From: Arsenicitalea aurantiaca
GTDB lineage: Bacteria; Pseudomonadota; Alphaproteobacteria; Rhizobiales; Devosiaceae
Length of the DNA stretch: 64,000 nt
Direction of reading: 5' to 3'
NCBI RefSeq assembly: GCF_003994485.1
Contig: NZ_RZNJ01000002.1
Span: 619,255 to 683,254, forward strand
Positions within the stretch are counted from its first letter, which is position 1. Every line of letters begins with the position of its first letter. Shown here piece after piece: positions 33,635-42,132 of this stretch. The notes beneath the pieces were generated by a model. It saw only the letters and a list, made by a program, of their open reading frames with translations, did not search any database and was not told where the DNA came from. The translations under genes were made by a program, and so were the position numbers.

Positions 33635-34447
33635 ATGCCTGAAATTCTCATTACCGGCGGCGCCGGCATGATCGGGCGCAAGCTTGCCGCTCATTTCGAT
33701 ACGCTCGGCTGGCCGGTTCGACGGCTCGACATCCGCAATGGCGGAGACGATTCGGTCGAGATCGCAGATTTCGCGGATTGGGACGGCGGCTGGGTGGATC
33801 GCTTCGCCGGGGTGGACACAGTGGTGCATCTGGCGGCCAACCCGGATCCGGAAGCCAGCTGGTCCTCGATCGAGCGCGACAATATCGACCTGACGCTCAA
33901 CGTCTACGAGGCGGCGGTCCGTCATAAGGTGCGCCGGCTGATCTTCGCCAGCTCAAACTGGACCATGGCCGGCCATCGCTTCGAGAGCGGGCCACTCTCC
34001 CCGACCGGCGAAGTCTCGCCCGTAAACGCTTACGGTGTGTCGAAATGGATCGGCGAGCGGCTGGGGAAGAACTATGCCGAAAAGCATGATCTCTCGGTGG
34101 TGTGCTTCCGGATCGGCTATTGCCAGCACGAGGAGCCCAACGCCCCCGGCCCGCATATGGGTTGGGGCATATGGGGCCAGCAGATGTGGCTTTCCTATCG
34201 CGATCTCCTGCAGGCCTACGAGAAGGCCGTGACAGCACCCGACTCGCTGAAATTTACCGTCCTAAATCTGATGTCGGACAATGAGGGGATGCGTTGGGCG
34301 CTCGGACCCACTCGCGACGCCATCGGCTATGTGCCCCAAGACAGCGCCACTCCGGTCGAGACCGAAGAAATGGCCCGCTACCGCGATGCCCTCGCCGGCG
34401 AGGAAGCCCAGCGCCGCGCCATCTACAAGCGCACCTTCGGCATCTAG
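33635..34447 (+). CDS. NAD-dependent epimerase/dehydratase, uronate dehydrogenase-like
   Basis: A 270-residue extended SDR with TGGAGMIG (about 7-14), VVHLAANPDP, IFASSNWTMAG and the catalytic YGVSK. The blocks ASSNWT, YGVSKWIGERLGKNYAEKH and RIGYC resemble uronate dehydrogenases, which oxidise hexuronic acids to lactones. The exact substrate is not proven. AAGGAGG lies 5 bases upstream of the ATG at 33635. It is monocistronic, with a terminator about 110 bases downstream. Confidence 0.85.
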   Translation: MPEILITGGAGMIGRKLAAHFDTLGWPVRRLDIRNGGDDSVEIADFADWDGGWVDRFAGVDTVVHLAANPDPEASWSSIERDNIDLTLNVYEAAVRHKVRRLIFASSNWTMAGHRFESGPLSPTGEVSPVNAYGVSKWIGERLGKNYAEKHDLSVVCFRIGYCQHEEPNAPGPHMGWGIWGQQMWLSYRDLLQAYEKAVTAPDSLKFTVLNLMSDNEGMRWALGPTRDAIGYVPQDSATPVETEEMARYRDALAGEEAQRRAIYKRTFGI

Positions 34448-34554
34448 CCGCGCCAGCGGCGGCGGTTCAAGAACCGCCGCCAGCCCCCATTTAGGTCAAT
34501 GGAAAAGCCACTCAGGGCCGATTCAATTCCTGCATTCATGAAATCGTCATAAAC

Positions 34555-34585
34555 GAAAAAAGCGCCCGGGTAAGGGCGCTTTTTC
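34555..34585. terminator. Bidirectional terminator between the epimerase gene and tRNA-Leu
   Basis: AAAAAAGCGCCC-GGGTAA-GGGCGCTTTTT forms a 7-base GC stem extended by A:U pairs, with U-tracts on either strand. It lies 20 bases beyond the tRNA 3' end and 108 bases beyond the epimerase stop. Confidence 0.9.
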
Positions 34586-34605
34586 AGCTCTCAATGAAGA
34601 GAGAT

Positions 34606-34690
34606 TGGTGCGGTCGAGAAGACTCGAACTTCCACGTCTTGCGACACAGCGACCTCAACGCTGCGCGTCTACCAATTCCGCCACGACCGC
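34606..34690 (-). tRNA. tRNA-Leu (anticodon GAG)
   Basis: An 85-nucleotide tRNA with an acceptor stem GCGGTCG/CGACCGC, an encoded CCA end (34606-34608) and a T-loop GTTCGAGTC. The anticodon loop TTGAGGT between CAGCG and CGCTG gives anticodon GAG, decoding CUC/CUU. The long variable arm (TGTCGCAAGACG) is as expected for leucine. Confidence 0.95.
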
Positions 34691-34731
34691 ACTCTTGGTA
34701 GAGCTTCACCGTGTCCGACGAAGCGAGTGTG

Positions 34732-34760
34732 CGTGTAGCAAATCATTTTCGCGGGCTCAA
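34732..34760 (-). promoter_or_regulatory. Candidate promoter for tRNA-Leu
   Basis: On the - strand TTGAGC (34755-34760) and TACACG (34732-34737) are spaced by 17 bases, which would start transcription about 35 bases before the tRNA 5' end. The -10 is imperfect. A TATAAT on the + strand at 34765-34770 was not assigned. Confidence 0.45.
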
Positions 34761-34802
34761 GCGATATAATCGCATTTCCGCAAAACCGATTACCGCGCCG
34801 CC

Positions 34803-35036
34803 TCAAACCGTGCGCAGCAGCTTCTCGGTGACCGCCACCCCAAGCTGCCCGTGCTCGACACGAACCTCGCCATGGGCCACCAGCGTCTTGTTGGCGAAGA
34901 TGCGCAGCGGATCGCCCTGCGTGGTATCGAGTTCGATCACGGCACCGCGGCCCATGCGCAGCAGATGATGGATCGGCAGGCTCGCCGCACCGAGCTCGAC
35001 TGTGATGTCGACTTCAATCTCGTTTAGAGAGTTCAT
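34803..35036 (-). CDS. Stand-alone FliN/SpoA-domain protein
   Basis: A 77-residue protein consisting of a single SpoA (surface presentation of antigens) domain, as at the C-terminus of the flagellar motor switch protein FliN. Motifs are [28 protein letters not shown] and [22 protein letters not shown]. No flagellar or type III secretion gene is nearby, and the N-terminal FliN portion is missing. It is probably a small FliN paralogue. GGGA precedes the ATG at 35036. Confidence 0.8.
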   Translation of the reverse strand: MNSLNEIEVDITVELGAASLPIHHLLRMGRGAVIELDTTQGDPLRIFANKTLVAHGEVRVEHGQLGVAVTEKLLRTV

Positions 35037-35093
35037 AGATATGTCCCGAGCGCTCCACCGGGCTGGCGGAGCTGGAGACAGAATTGGTTAAGC

Positions 35094-35834
35094 ATGCTTA
35101 CTGAACCGTTAACGGGCGAACCGCGGAAGCAGGCCGGGCAATCGCAGGCCCTTCTGCGCGCCGACGGTCGCGCCGCCGAGTGGATGATTTCAACCGATCT
35201 CGTGCCCTATCCGGATGCCCTTGAAGCCATGAAGGCACGTGCGAGCGCGATTGCGGCCGGCGAGGCCGGCGAGCTTGTCTGGCTTCTGGAGCACCCGCCG
35301 CTCTATACCCGCGGCACGTCGGCCATATCCGGCGATCTTCTCGCACCCAACCGCTTTCCGGTTTACGAGGCCGGTCGGGGCGGCGAGTTCACCTATCATG
35401 GGCCGGGGCAGCGGGTGGTCTACGCCATGCTGGACCTGCGCGAGCGCGGGCGTGACGTTCGGGCCTACGTCCAGACGCTCGAGGCCTGGCTCATCGACAC
35501 GCTGGCCCAATTCAATGTCTTTGCGGAGACGCGACAGGGGCGGATCGGCGTCTGGGTGCCCGATTCGTCGCGCCTGGGTGGCGAAAGCAAGATCGCGGCG
35601 ATCGGGGTGCGCATATCGCGCTGGGTCAGCTTTCATGGCGTCGCGCTCAACGTTTCACCCGAGTTGGACCACTTCTCCGGCATCGTGCCCTGCGGGATCA
35701 GCGACCGGGGCGTAACCAGCCTCGAGGCTTTGGGACACATTGTTTCGCTTGCCGAAGTCGACAGCGTCCTCAAGGCCAGCTTCGAGCGCCATTTCGGCCC
35801 GGTTGCCCCGAGCGCAGGTCGGTCCCTTCCGTGA
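35094..35834 (+). CDS. lipB: Octanoyl-ACP:protein octanoyltransferase LipB
   Basis: A 246-residue enzyme of lipoate biosynthesis that transfers octanoyl from ACP to lipoyl domains. It shows [31 protein letters not shown], the catalytic Lys in [13 protein letters not shown], and the catalytic Cys in [14 protein letters not shown]. The first 30 residues are variable, and a second candidate start (ATG 35184) would remove them. The gene is divergent from the FliN-like gene, with 57 bases between. Confidence 0.93.
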   Translation: MLTEPLTGEPRKQAGQSQALLRADGRAAEWMISTDLVPYPDALEAMKARASAIAAGEAGELVWLLEHPPLYTRGTSAISGDLLAPNRFPVYEAGRGGEFTYHGPGQRVVYAMLDLRERGRDVRAYVQTLEAWLIDTLAQFNVFAETRQGRIGVWVPDSSRLGGESKIAAIGVRISRWVSFHGVALNVSPELDHFSGIVPCGISDRGVTSLEALGHIVSLAEVDSVLKASFERHFGPVAPSAGRSLP

Positions 35835-35915
35835 CCCGCGCCCGGTGGACAGCGGGCCCCGGTTGCGACAGTTTGGCAAAGCCCGATTCCGACCCCCGCG
35901 GCTGAGGACCTCATC

Positions 35916-36530
35916 ATGACGATCAACGACCTGCGCAAGCTCTTTACCGGCACGACCCTGTTCAGGCTCGACATCCGCATCGCGCGTCGGCTCATGCCCA
36001 TTCTCTACGCCCTCGGTCTCGCAGGCTTGCTGCTCTGGGCGGTGCGCCACTTCTTTTCGAGCTTTGCCCTGGGGTTCGACGACGGGCTCTGGGGGATCCT
36101 CGAAATCGCGGTGTTCGGCCTGCTCGGCGTCGTCGCCCTCCGAGTCGCCTGCGAGGCGCTGCTCATCTATTTCCGCGGACATGAAGAGCCCGTCGAGGAT
36201 CCGCTGCGGGGTCGCGTCCCCACGAGCCTCCTCGAAGAAGTGCGCGAAGCCATTCGTGATCTCGCCGATGAGGAGGAGGATGAGGAAGACGGGTATTTCG
36301 TGCCCAGTTCCACCCCCTCGCCCACCATGCCTCCCCCGCCGCCAGCCGCAGCAATGCCGCCGGCACGCCCGGTGACGCCGACTGCCCCGGCAACACCCAT
36401 CCCACCGGCGCCGCCTGCGGCAAAACCTGCCCCGGTCGCCGCACCCGAACCGACCCCGAGAAAGACGCCCATCCGGCGCACCGCCAAGCGCACGCCCAAG
36501 CCGAAATCCGGCACTTCGGGCGAAAGCTGA
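35916..36530 (+). CDS. DUF4282 membrane protein with Pro/Ala-rich tail
   Basis: A 204-residue protein. Residues 1-95 contain a short amphipathic start (MTINDLRKLF) and two membrane segments (PILYALGLAGLLLWAVRHFF and ILEIAVFGLLGVVALRVA), a layout typical of DUF4282. An acidic stretch (ADEEEDEEDG) follows. The last 80 residues are proline-rich (PPPPPAAAMPPA) and end in a basic Lys/Arg cluster. Function is unknown. GAGGA precedes the ATG. It sits alone between lipB and rimO. Confidence 0.7.
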   Translation: MTINDLRKLFTGTTLFRLDIRIARRLMPILYALGLAGLLLWAVRHFFSSFALGFDDGLWGILEIAVFGLLGVVALRVACEALLIYFRGHEEPVEDPLRGRVPTSLLEEVREAIRDLADEEEDEEDGYFVPSSTPSPTMPPPPPAAAMPPARPVTPTAPATPIPPAPPAAKPAPVAAPEPTPRKTPIRRTAKRTPKPKSGTSGES

Positions 36531-36617
36531 TCCCATGTTTGGCGCAACCCTGCCATACGGCGGGCTCACGGCGCTTTTCATTGCTTTTTGCGCGCGTTCA
36601 GCTATGACCGCGGCACA

Positions 36618-37943
36618 ATGACCCAAGCACCGAAAATCGGCCTTGTCAGCCTCGGCTGTCCCAAGGCGCTCGTCGATTCCGAACGCATTCTCACCACGCT
36701 GCGCGCGCAAGGCTATTCCTTCTCGCGCGACTATGAGGGAGCGGACATGGTGATCGTCAACACCTGCGGCTTTCTCGACAGCGCCAAGGCCGAAAGCCTC
36801 GAGGCCATCGGCGAAGCGCTGAACGAGAACGGCCGGGTCATCGTTACCGGCTGCCTCGGCGTCGAGGAGAGCCTGATCCGCGAGACGCATCCGAGCGTCC
36901 TCGCCGTCACCGGCCCCCACCAGTACGAGGCCGTGGTCGAAGCGGTGCATTCGCACCTTCCGCCCGTGCCCAACAAGTTCGTAGATCTCGTCCCCGAACA
37001 AGGCCTGCGCCTCACGCCGCGCCACTATGCCTATCTGAAGATTTCCGAGGGCTGCAACAATCGCTGCTCGTTCTGCATCATCCCGCAAATCCGCGGCGAT
37101 CTCGCCTCGCGTCCGGCAGCAAGCGTACTCTACGAGGCCGAGCGGCTCGTCAAGAACGGCGTCAAGGAGATCCTCGTAATCTCCCAGGACACGAGCGCCT
37201 ATGGCGTCGACCTGAAATACGCGACTTCGCCCTATCACGGACGCCAGGTCTCGGCGCGCTTCGTTGACCTTGCGCGTGAGCTCGGCGAACTCGATGCCTG
37301 GATCCGCCTCCACTACGTGTATCCCTACCCGCATGTGGACGCGGTGATCCCGCTGATGGCAGAGGGCAAGGTCCTGCCCTATCTGGACATCCCGTTCCAG
37401 CATGCCTCCCCGCAGGTCCTCAAGTCGATGCGGCGCCCGGCCAACCAGGTCAAGACGCTCGACCGGATCAAGGCCTGGCGGGACATCTGCCCCGACCTAA
37501 CCATCCGCTCCAACTTCATCGTTGGCTTCCCCGGCGAGACGGAGGAGGATTTCGAGTTCCTCCTCGATTGGATCGAAGAGGCCGAGATCGATCGGGCGGG
37601 ATGCTTTGAATACGAGCCCGTTACCGGTGCACCCGCCAACGACATCGGCAATGAAGTCCCCGCGGAAGTGAAACGCGAGCGCTTCGAGCGCCTGATGGAG
37701 GTGGCGCAGGACGTATCGGTTGCCCAACTCGCCAAGAAGGTTGGGCGGACGATCGAAGTGCTGGTCGACGACGTCCGTCCAGAAGAGAACCGTGCCATCG
37801 CCCGCTCGAAATGGGATGCCCCGGAGATCGACGGCACCGTCATCATCGATGATGCAGCCGGCATCAAGGTCGGCGACAAGCTCGACGTCACGGTCACCGC
37901 TTCCGATGAATACGATCTGTTTGCGGTGCCGGCGACACGTTAG
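36618..37943 (+). CDS. rimO: Ribosomal protein S12 methylthiotransferase RimO
   Basis: A 441-residue radical-SAM methylthiotransferase that modifies Asp88 of ribosomal protein S12. The UPF0004 domain supplies cluster cysteines at 14, 50 and 79. The radical-SAM motif CNNRCSFC holds Cys146, 150 and 153. Typical segments are SQDTSAYG and [19 protein letters not shown], and a C-terminal TRAM domain follows ([15 protein letters not shown]). The start is ATG 36618 ([15 protein letters not shown]). It is followed 9 bases later by folP, so the two may be co-transcribed. Confidence 0.97.
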   Translation: MTQAPKIGLVSLGCPKALVDSERILTTLRAQGYSFSRDYEGADMVIVNTCGFLDSAKAESLEAIGEALNENGRVIVTGCLGVEESLIRETHPSVLAVTGPHQYEAVVEAVHSHLPPVPNKFVDLVPEQGLRLTPRHYAYLKISEGCNNRCSFCIIPQIRGDLASRPAASVLYEAERLVKNGVKEILVISQDTSAYGVDLKYATSPYHGRQVSARFVDLARELGELDAWIRLHYVYPYPHVDAVIPLMAEGKVLPYLDIPFQHASPQVLKSMRRPANQVKTLDRIKAWRDICPDLTIRSNFIVGFPGETEEDFEFLLDWIEEAEIDRAGCFEYEPVTGAPANDIGNEVPAEVKRERFERLMEVAQDVSVAQLAKKVGRTIEVLVDDVRPEENRAIARSKWDAPEIDGTVIIDDAAGIKVGDKLDVTVTASDEYDLFAVPATR

Positions 37944-37952
37944 GACCCGCCG

Positions 37953-38807
37953 ATGATGGTGCACGGCGCGCACAGACTTGACCTGCCCGGTGGCGATCAC
38001 CTCGAACTGGGCCGGCGCGCGCTGGTGATGGGAATATTGAACGTCACCCCGGACAGTTTCTCCGATGGCGGCAGTCATGACGATGCTGCCCGCGCCGTGG
38101 CCCATGCGCGCCTGCTTATTGGCGAAGGCGCCGATCTCATCGATGTCGGCGGCGAGAGTACGAGGCCTGGTGCCGAGCCCGTCGGGGTACAGGCTGAACT
38201 CGATCGGGTCATGCCCGTTCTCGACGCCCTTGCTGCCGATGGCATCGCCGCACCCGTTTCGATCGACACCTACAAGGCTCTCGTCGCAGACCAGGCCGTT
38301 CAGGCGGGGGCACGTATCATCAATGATGTCCGGGGCCTACAGCGCGAACCCGAGATCGCCGATGTCGCCGCCCTTCACGGCGTCCCGGTCATCATCATGC
38401 ATTGGGACGAAGCCAGGGACCGCGACCGGGACCTCGTTTCGGAGATGATTCGATTTCTCGAACAATCGCTGCAGATCGCTGAACGCGCAGGACTTTCCCG
38501 GCAGAGAGTGATCATCGATCCCGGCTTCGGCTTTGCCAAGACGCTCGATGAGAACTACGCTTTGCTGCGCCGGCTCGGTGAACTTCATGTCCTTGGCTGC
38601 CCCCTGCTCGTCGGCACGTCGCGCAAGTCGATGATCGGCCGCCTGCTGGACAAGACTGCCGGGGAGCGGCTTCCGGGCACCATCGCCACATCGGTTCTTG
38701 CCTATTGTGCCGGCGCGCATATCTTCCGCGTTCATGACGTGGGGGCAAATCGCGACGCGCTCCGCGTGAGCGAGGCGACCTTATACGGCCCACCAGCCGG
38801 GAGCTGA
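37953..38807 (+). CDS. folP: Dihydropteroate synthase
   Basis: A 284-residue TIM-barrel enzyme of folate synthesis that joins p-aminobenzoate to dihydropterin pyrophosphate. It is the target of sulfonamides. Signature motifs are GILNVTPDSFSDGG, DVGGESTRPGAEP, SIDTYKA and DPGFGFAKT, and GTSRKSMIG near the C-terminus binds phosphate. It starts with ATGATG, so the second Met is an alternative. folB follows 1 base after its stop. Confidence 0.97.
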   Translation: MMVHGAHRLDLPGGDHLELGRRALVMGILNVTPDSFSDGGSHDDAARAVAHARLLIGEGADLIDVGGESTRPGAEPVGVQAELDRVMPVLDALAADGIAAPVSIDTYKALVADQAVQAGARIINDVRGLQREPEIADVAALHGVPVIIMHWDEARDRDRDLVSEMIRFLEQSLQIAERAGLSRQRVIIDPGFGFAKTLDENYALLRRLGELHVLGCPLLVGTSRKSMIGRLLDKTAGERLPGTIATSVLAYCAGAHIFRVHDVGANRDALRVSEATLYGPPAGS

Positions 38808-38808
38808 C

Positions 38809-39192
38809 ATGACCGAGACCTATTCGGGCGACCGCATCATTCTGCGCGACCTGGGCTTTTACGGCTATCACGGGCTGATGAGCGAAGAGAATCGGCTCGG
38901 CCAGCGTTTCTTCATCGATCTCACCTGCGGGGTCGATCTCTCCGCCCCCGGACGGACAGACCTCGTCGGCGAGACGATTTCCTATGCCGAGATCTACGAG
39001 GTGGTACAGCGGGCCTTCGAAAAGCGCTGCAAGCTGATCGAGGCGGTGGGCGAAAACATCGCTGACGCGGTATTCACCCGCTTTCGCGCGATCGAATGGA
39101 TCATCGTTCGCGTCCGCAAGCCCGAAGCGCCGATCGCCATGGTCATGGGCGAAGCGGCCATCGAACTCCACCGCCATCGGTCCACGCGCTGA
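38809..39192 (+). CDS. folB: Dihydroneopterin aldolase
   Basis: A 127-residue folate-pathway enzyme that cleaves dihydroneopterin to the hydroxymethyl pterin used by FolK. Motifs are LGFYGYHGLMSEENRLGQRFFIDL (catalytic Glu and Tyr region), ETISYAEIYEVV and KPEAPI near the end. Its stop shares one base with the folK start (TGATG), which points to translational coupling. Confidence 0.95.
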   Translation: MTETYSGDRIILRDLGFYGYHGLMSEENRLGQRFFIDLTCGVDLSAPGRTDLVGETISYAEIYEVVQRAFEKRCKLIEAVGENIADAVFTRFRAIEWIIVRVRKPEAPIAMVMGEAAIELHRHRSTR

Positions 39193-39629
39193 TGGCTCGG
39201 GCCTGGCTCGGGCTCGGCGCCAATCTCGGCGAACCCACTGCGCAACTCGAGCAGGCAGTCCTCCTTCTTGCCGGTTCGCCAGGGCTGCAGATTGTCAAAC
39301 GCTCAAGCATCATCGAGAGCGCGCCATGGGGCGTGACGGACCAGAATCCATTCAGGAACATGGTGTTGGAGGTAGAAACCGAATCGACGCCTGAAGGGCT
39401 CCTCGCCCTCTGCCTCGGCATCGAGCAAGAGATGGGCCGCGTCCGGACCATGCACTGGGGTCCGCGCCTCATCGACATCGACGTCATCGCCTATGAGCGT
39501 ATTGAGTTGAAAAGCCCGACGCTCACCCTGCCCCATCCCTATGCCCACGAACGCGATTTCGTGCTCGGACCCCTCCGCGAGATCGCGCCGGACATGGCCG
39601 ACTGGATCGTCGGCAGAGCGACCGCCTAG
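39192..39629 (+). CDS. folK: 2-amino-4-hydroxy-6-hydroxymethyldihydropteridine pyrophosphokinase
   Basis: A 145-residue HPPK that pyrophosphorylates the pterin before FolP uses it. Motifs are LGLGANLGEP at the start and WGPRLIDIDVIAYE, which carries the Mg2+-binding Asp pair. The conserved HPYAHERDFVLGPL follows. The order folP-folB-folK is common in alphaproteobacteria. Its TAG stop shares the palindrome CTAG with the convergent ATP12-family gene. Confidence 0.95.
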   Translation: MARAWLGLGANLGEPTAQLEQAVLLLAGSPGLQIVKRSSIIESAPWGVTDQNPFRNMVLEVETESTPEGLLALCLGIEQEMGRVRTMHWGPRLIDIDVIAYERIELKSPTLTLPHPYAHERDFVLGPLREIAPDMADWIVGRATA

Positions 39630-40405
39630 TCGGCCCGCAGCATGTCGAGCACGGCAATTGCCGCATCGAACTCGCGGCGGCGCTCCGCCCGCTTTGCGGT
39701 CGCTTCTTCCACCTCGCCCCAGAGACGCGCCTGGTAGTCCTCGTCCACATGGGCCGCCTGCCAGACGTGGTCGGCCGTGAAGAGCCTGTGCCAGAGGCCG
39801 ATGGCGAGCAGCCCCGACCCGGTCAGCCCGGTGATCGAAACGAGGGCCGTGAGCACGAGCAGCCCCTCGCCTTCGATGGCCTCGCGCAAATGGGTCAGCG
39901 TCGCAGCCGGTTGCGGCTGATGGACGATGCCGATCGTCGGCTGGAAGCTGATCGAGAAGTGCCGGGCGAGCTTGACCAGCGCCGCGTCCCAGATCGCTTC
40001 CTGGTCTGCCACCAGTTCTCGCGGGCTGTCGGCGCGATAGAGCAGCAGGTCATTGCCGGCATAGCGGATGATCTCGTCGCGGAAAGCCGGGATCATGGCT
40101 TCCCCGCTCTCCATTGCCGAGTTGACGAGCCGGACCACCGGCATGGTCCTGGGGTCGATGCGCTCCCCCTGAGCGCCCCACTCCTCGGCCATCAGCGTTG
40201 CAATGCCGGCCGCGGGCACGATCACCGGCACCTTGCCGGGAGTGCGCGTCGCCTTGCCATCCAGCGTCACGACGAACCCGCCCTCGACGACGCCCACGCC
40301 GCTTGCCTTGTAGAATCGCTTCGGCAGCTCGGGGGTCACGTGCTTCTGGGCGCGGGAATATCCATCGTCACGTGGCGTGCCCGCGTCGTCGAGCAGATTG
40401 CCCAT
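39626..40405 (-). CDS. ATP12-family chaperone protein
   Basis: A 259-residue protein of the ATP12 family. In mitochondria ATP12 assists assembly of the F1 alpha subunit, and alphaproteobacterial homologues are assumed to do the same. Recognised blocks are RFYKASGVGVVEGGFVVTLDGKATRTPGK, MAEEWGAQGERIDPRTMPVVRL and the C-terminal ADHVWQAAHVDEDYQARLWGE. It is convergent with folK. The HAD gene lies upstream on the same strand with a 1-base gap. Confidence 0.9.
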   Translation of the reverse strand: MGNLLDDAGTPRDDGYSRAQKHVTPELPKRFYKASGVGVVEGGFVVTLDGKATRTPGKVPVIVPAAGIATLMAEEWGAQGERIDPRTMPVVRLVNSAMESGEAMIPAFRDEIIRYAGNDLLLYRADSPRELVADQEAIWDAALVKLARHFSISFQPTIGIVHQPQPAATLTHLREAIEGEGLLVLTALVSITGLTGSGLLAIGLWHRLFTADHVWQAAHVDEDYQARLWGEVEEATAKRAERRREFDAAIAVLDMLRAD

Positions 40406-40406
40406 C

Positions 40407-41069
40407 TCAACCCTCCAGTTGCAGCAGCGCTGCGTCGAGGTCCTCGAAACTCTCGATCAGGACATCGGCTCCCGCCTGCTCGAGTTCATGACGCTCGTGA
40501 TACCCCCAGCCAACTCCAATCGCCTTGGCTCCGGCCGATTTTGCGAGCTGCATGTCAAAAACCGTATCCCCAATCATCACCGTGTCCTCGGGGGCCACGC
40601 CGGTTTCGGCCATCGCACGAAGGAGCATGCCGGGATGCGGCTTCGAGGGGTTGTGGTCGGGGGTTTGCAAAGTCACGAAATGGTCCCGGAGCCCGTGCAG
40701 AGCGAGGATGCGCTCGAGCCCGGCCAGCGCCTTGCCCGTGGCGACGCCGAGCAGGGTCTCCTCGAGCAGCCGAAGCCGGTCCAACGCTTCTCGCGTGCCC
40801 GGAAAGAGCGGCTCGCGGTCATTCGCGATCGCCACTGCCGCGCGGTAATGACCCTTGTAGGCCTCGACCAGGGCCGCAACCAGCACCTGGTCTTCAGAGC
40901 GGGCGAGTTCGGCAATCGCGACCGGGAGGGAAAGGCCGATGATCCGGCGGACTTCCGACGGTGTCGGCGCCACCAGCCCGGCGCCCGTGAACGCCGAGGC
41001 CATGTGCTCGGCAATCAGCGTGTGCGTGTCGATCAGCGTGCCATCGACGTCGAATACGATCAGCTTCAT
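40407..41069 (-). CDS. HAD-superfamily phosphatase (phosphoglycolate phosphatase-like)
   Basis: A 220-residue HAD hydrolase. The nucleophile motif is FDVDGTLIDTH (Asp7), motif II is GVATGK, Lys is in KPHPGMLLRAM, and motif IV is MIGDTVFDMQLAKSAG. The length and helical cap resemble phosphoglycolate phosphatase or similar, but the substrate is not determined. It overlaps the upstream pseudouridine synthase gene by 4 bases (ATGA). The start is ATG 41069, and an upstream extension of the frame was rejected as antisense-like. Confidence 0.9.
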   Translation of the reverse strand: MKLIVFDVDGTLIDTHTLIAEHMASAFTGAGLVAPTPSEVRRIIGLSLPVAIAELARSEDQVLVAALVEAYKGHYRAAVAIANDREPLFPGTREALDRLRLLEETLLGVATGKALAGLERILALHGLRDHFVTLQTPDHNPSKPHPGMLLRAMAETGVAPEDTVMIGDTVFDMQLAKSAGAKAIGVGWGYHERHELEQAGADVLIESFEDLDAALLQLEG

Positions 41070-42055
41070 GCCTCTTCGGGGTCCTCGTCCTGAGCGTCGT
41101 AGCGTTCCGCGTCGAAGCCGAGTGCTTCGAAAGTCTGCGCGATATGGGGTGGCAGCGGAGCGGAGACGTCGAGCCGGCCACCCGAACGGAGGGGCAGGCT
41201 GATCCGCCGCGCGTGCAAGTGCAGCCCCTCTCCCAGCCCCTCTGCAGGTTCCCAGTTCTCGATGTTGAAATAGCGTGGATCGCCGATGATCGGCGTTCCC
41301 AGTTGCGCCATGTGGACGCGCAACTGGTGGGTCCGCCCGGTCACAGGCTTCAGCGTCACCCAGGCGAACCGCCGGCTCGCTATGTCGGTCACCGAATAAT
41401 AGCTCATCGAATGCACCGCATCGGGAGCGCCGTTCTCGACGACCACCATCTGTTCGCCATCGCGCGTCGGCTGCTTGGCAAGGAAGCACGAGATCCGGCC
41501 CTGCTTGGGTTGCGGATTGCCTGCGACCACCGCCCAGTAGATCTTGCGCGCCGATCGGGAGCGAAACACCTCTCCGAAATGGCTGGCCGCCTGCCGCGTC
41601 TTTGCAACGACGAGGCAGCCCGACGTGTCACGGTCGAGCCGATGCACCAGCCGAGGCGTTTCGCCCTTCTTGTTGGGCAGGCTCTTGAGCAGACCGTCCA
41701 TGTGCCGCGTCGTTCCCGATCCGCCCTGCGAAGCAAGGCCATGGGGCTTGTTGAAGACGTAGAGGTCGTCGTCTTCGTAAAGAATGATCGAGCGCAGGAA
41801 GGATGCGTCCGCCGGCATGGGCTTGGGCGCATCGGGGCGCTCGGGCACGTCCTCGCGCGGTGGAACGCGCACCACCTGACCCGATTCCAGGCGGGTATTG
41901 GTCTTCACCCGGCCGCTGTCGACGCGCACCTGACCGGTGCGGATCAGTTTCTGCAGGCGCCCGAAGCCGATGTCGGGAAAGTGCGTCGCGAACCAGCGGT
42001 CGAGCCGCATGCCGTCCTCGTCCCGCGCGACGACCTGCTGGCGCACCCCGCTCAT
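41066..42055 (-). CDS. RluC/RluD-family ribosomal pseudouridine synthase
   Basis: A 329-residue pseudouridine synthase. An S4 RNA-binding domain (about 10-75, MRLDRWFATHFPDIGFGRLQ) precedes the catalytic domain with HRLDRDTSGCLVV, the active Asp. GRTHQLRVHMAQLGTPIIGDPRYF also matches RluC/RluD. It probably modifies 23S rRNA, but the exact sites are not resolved. The start ATG 42055 follows GGAGGGG. It is located between rarA (upstream) and the HAD gene. Confidence 0.92.
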   Translation of the reverse strand: MSGVRQQVVARDEDGMRLDRWFATHFPDIGFGRLQKLIRTGQVRVDSGRVKTNTRLESGQVVRVPPREDVPERPDAPKPMPADASFLRSIILYEDDDLYVFNKPHGLASQGGSGTTRHMDGLLKSLPNKKGETPRLVHRLDRDTSGCLVVAKTRQAASHFGEVFRSRSARKIYWAVVAGNPQPKQGRISCFLAKQPTRDGEQMVVVENGAPDAVHSMSYYSVTDIASRRFAWVTLKPVTGRTHQLRVHMAQLGTPIIGDPRYFNIENWEPAEGLGEGLHLHARRISLPLRSGGRLDVSAPLPPHIAQTFEALGFDAERYDAQDEDPEEA

Positions 42056-42132
42056 CGAGCCCCTCCCCGGGGCCTTGTCCCGCGCACACAAAATTCTCGG
42101 TTCGCTCGCACCATCGTCAACTCCGCGGGCCC

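Noticed and set aside
41070-41489. 140-codon upstream extension of the HAD phosphatase gene
   Set aside because: The extension is Arg-rich, overlaps the pseudouridine synthase gene in another frame and lacks HAD features.
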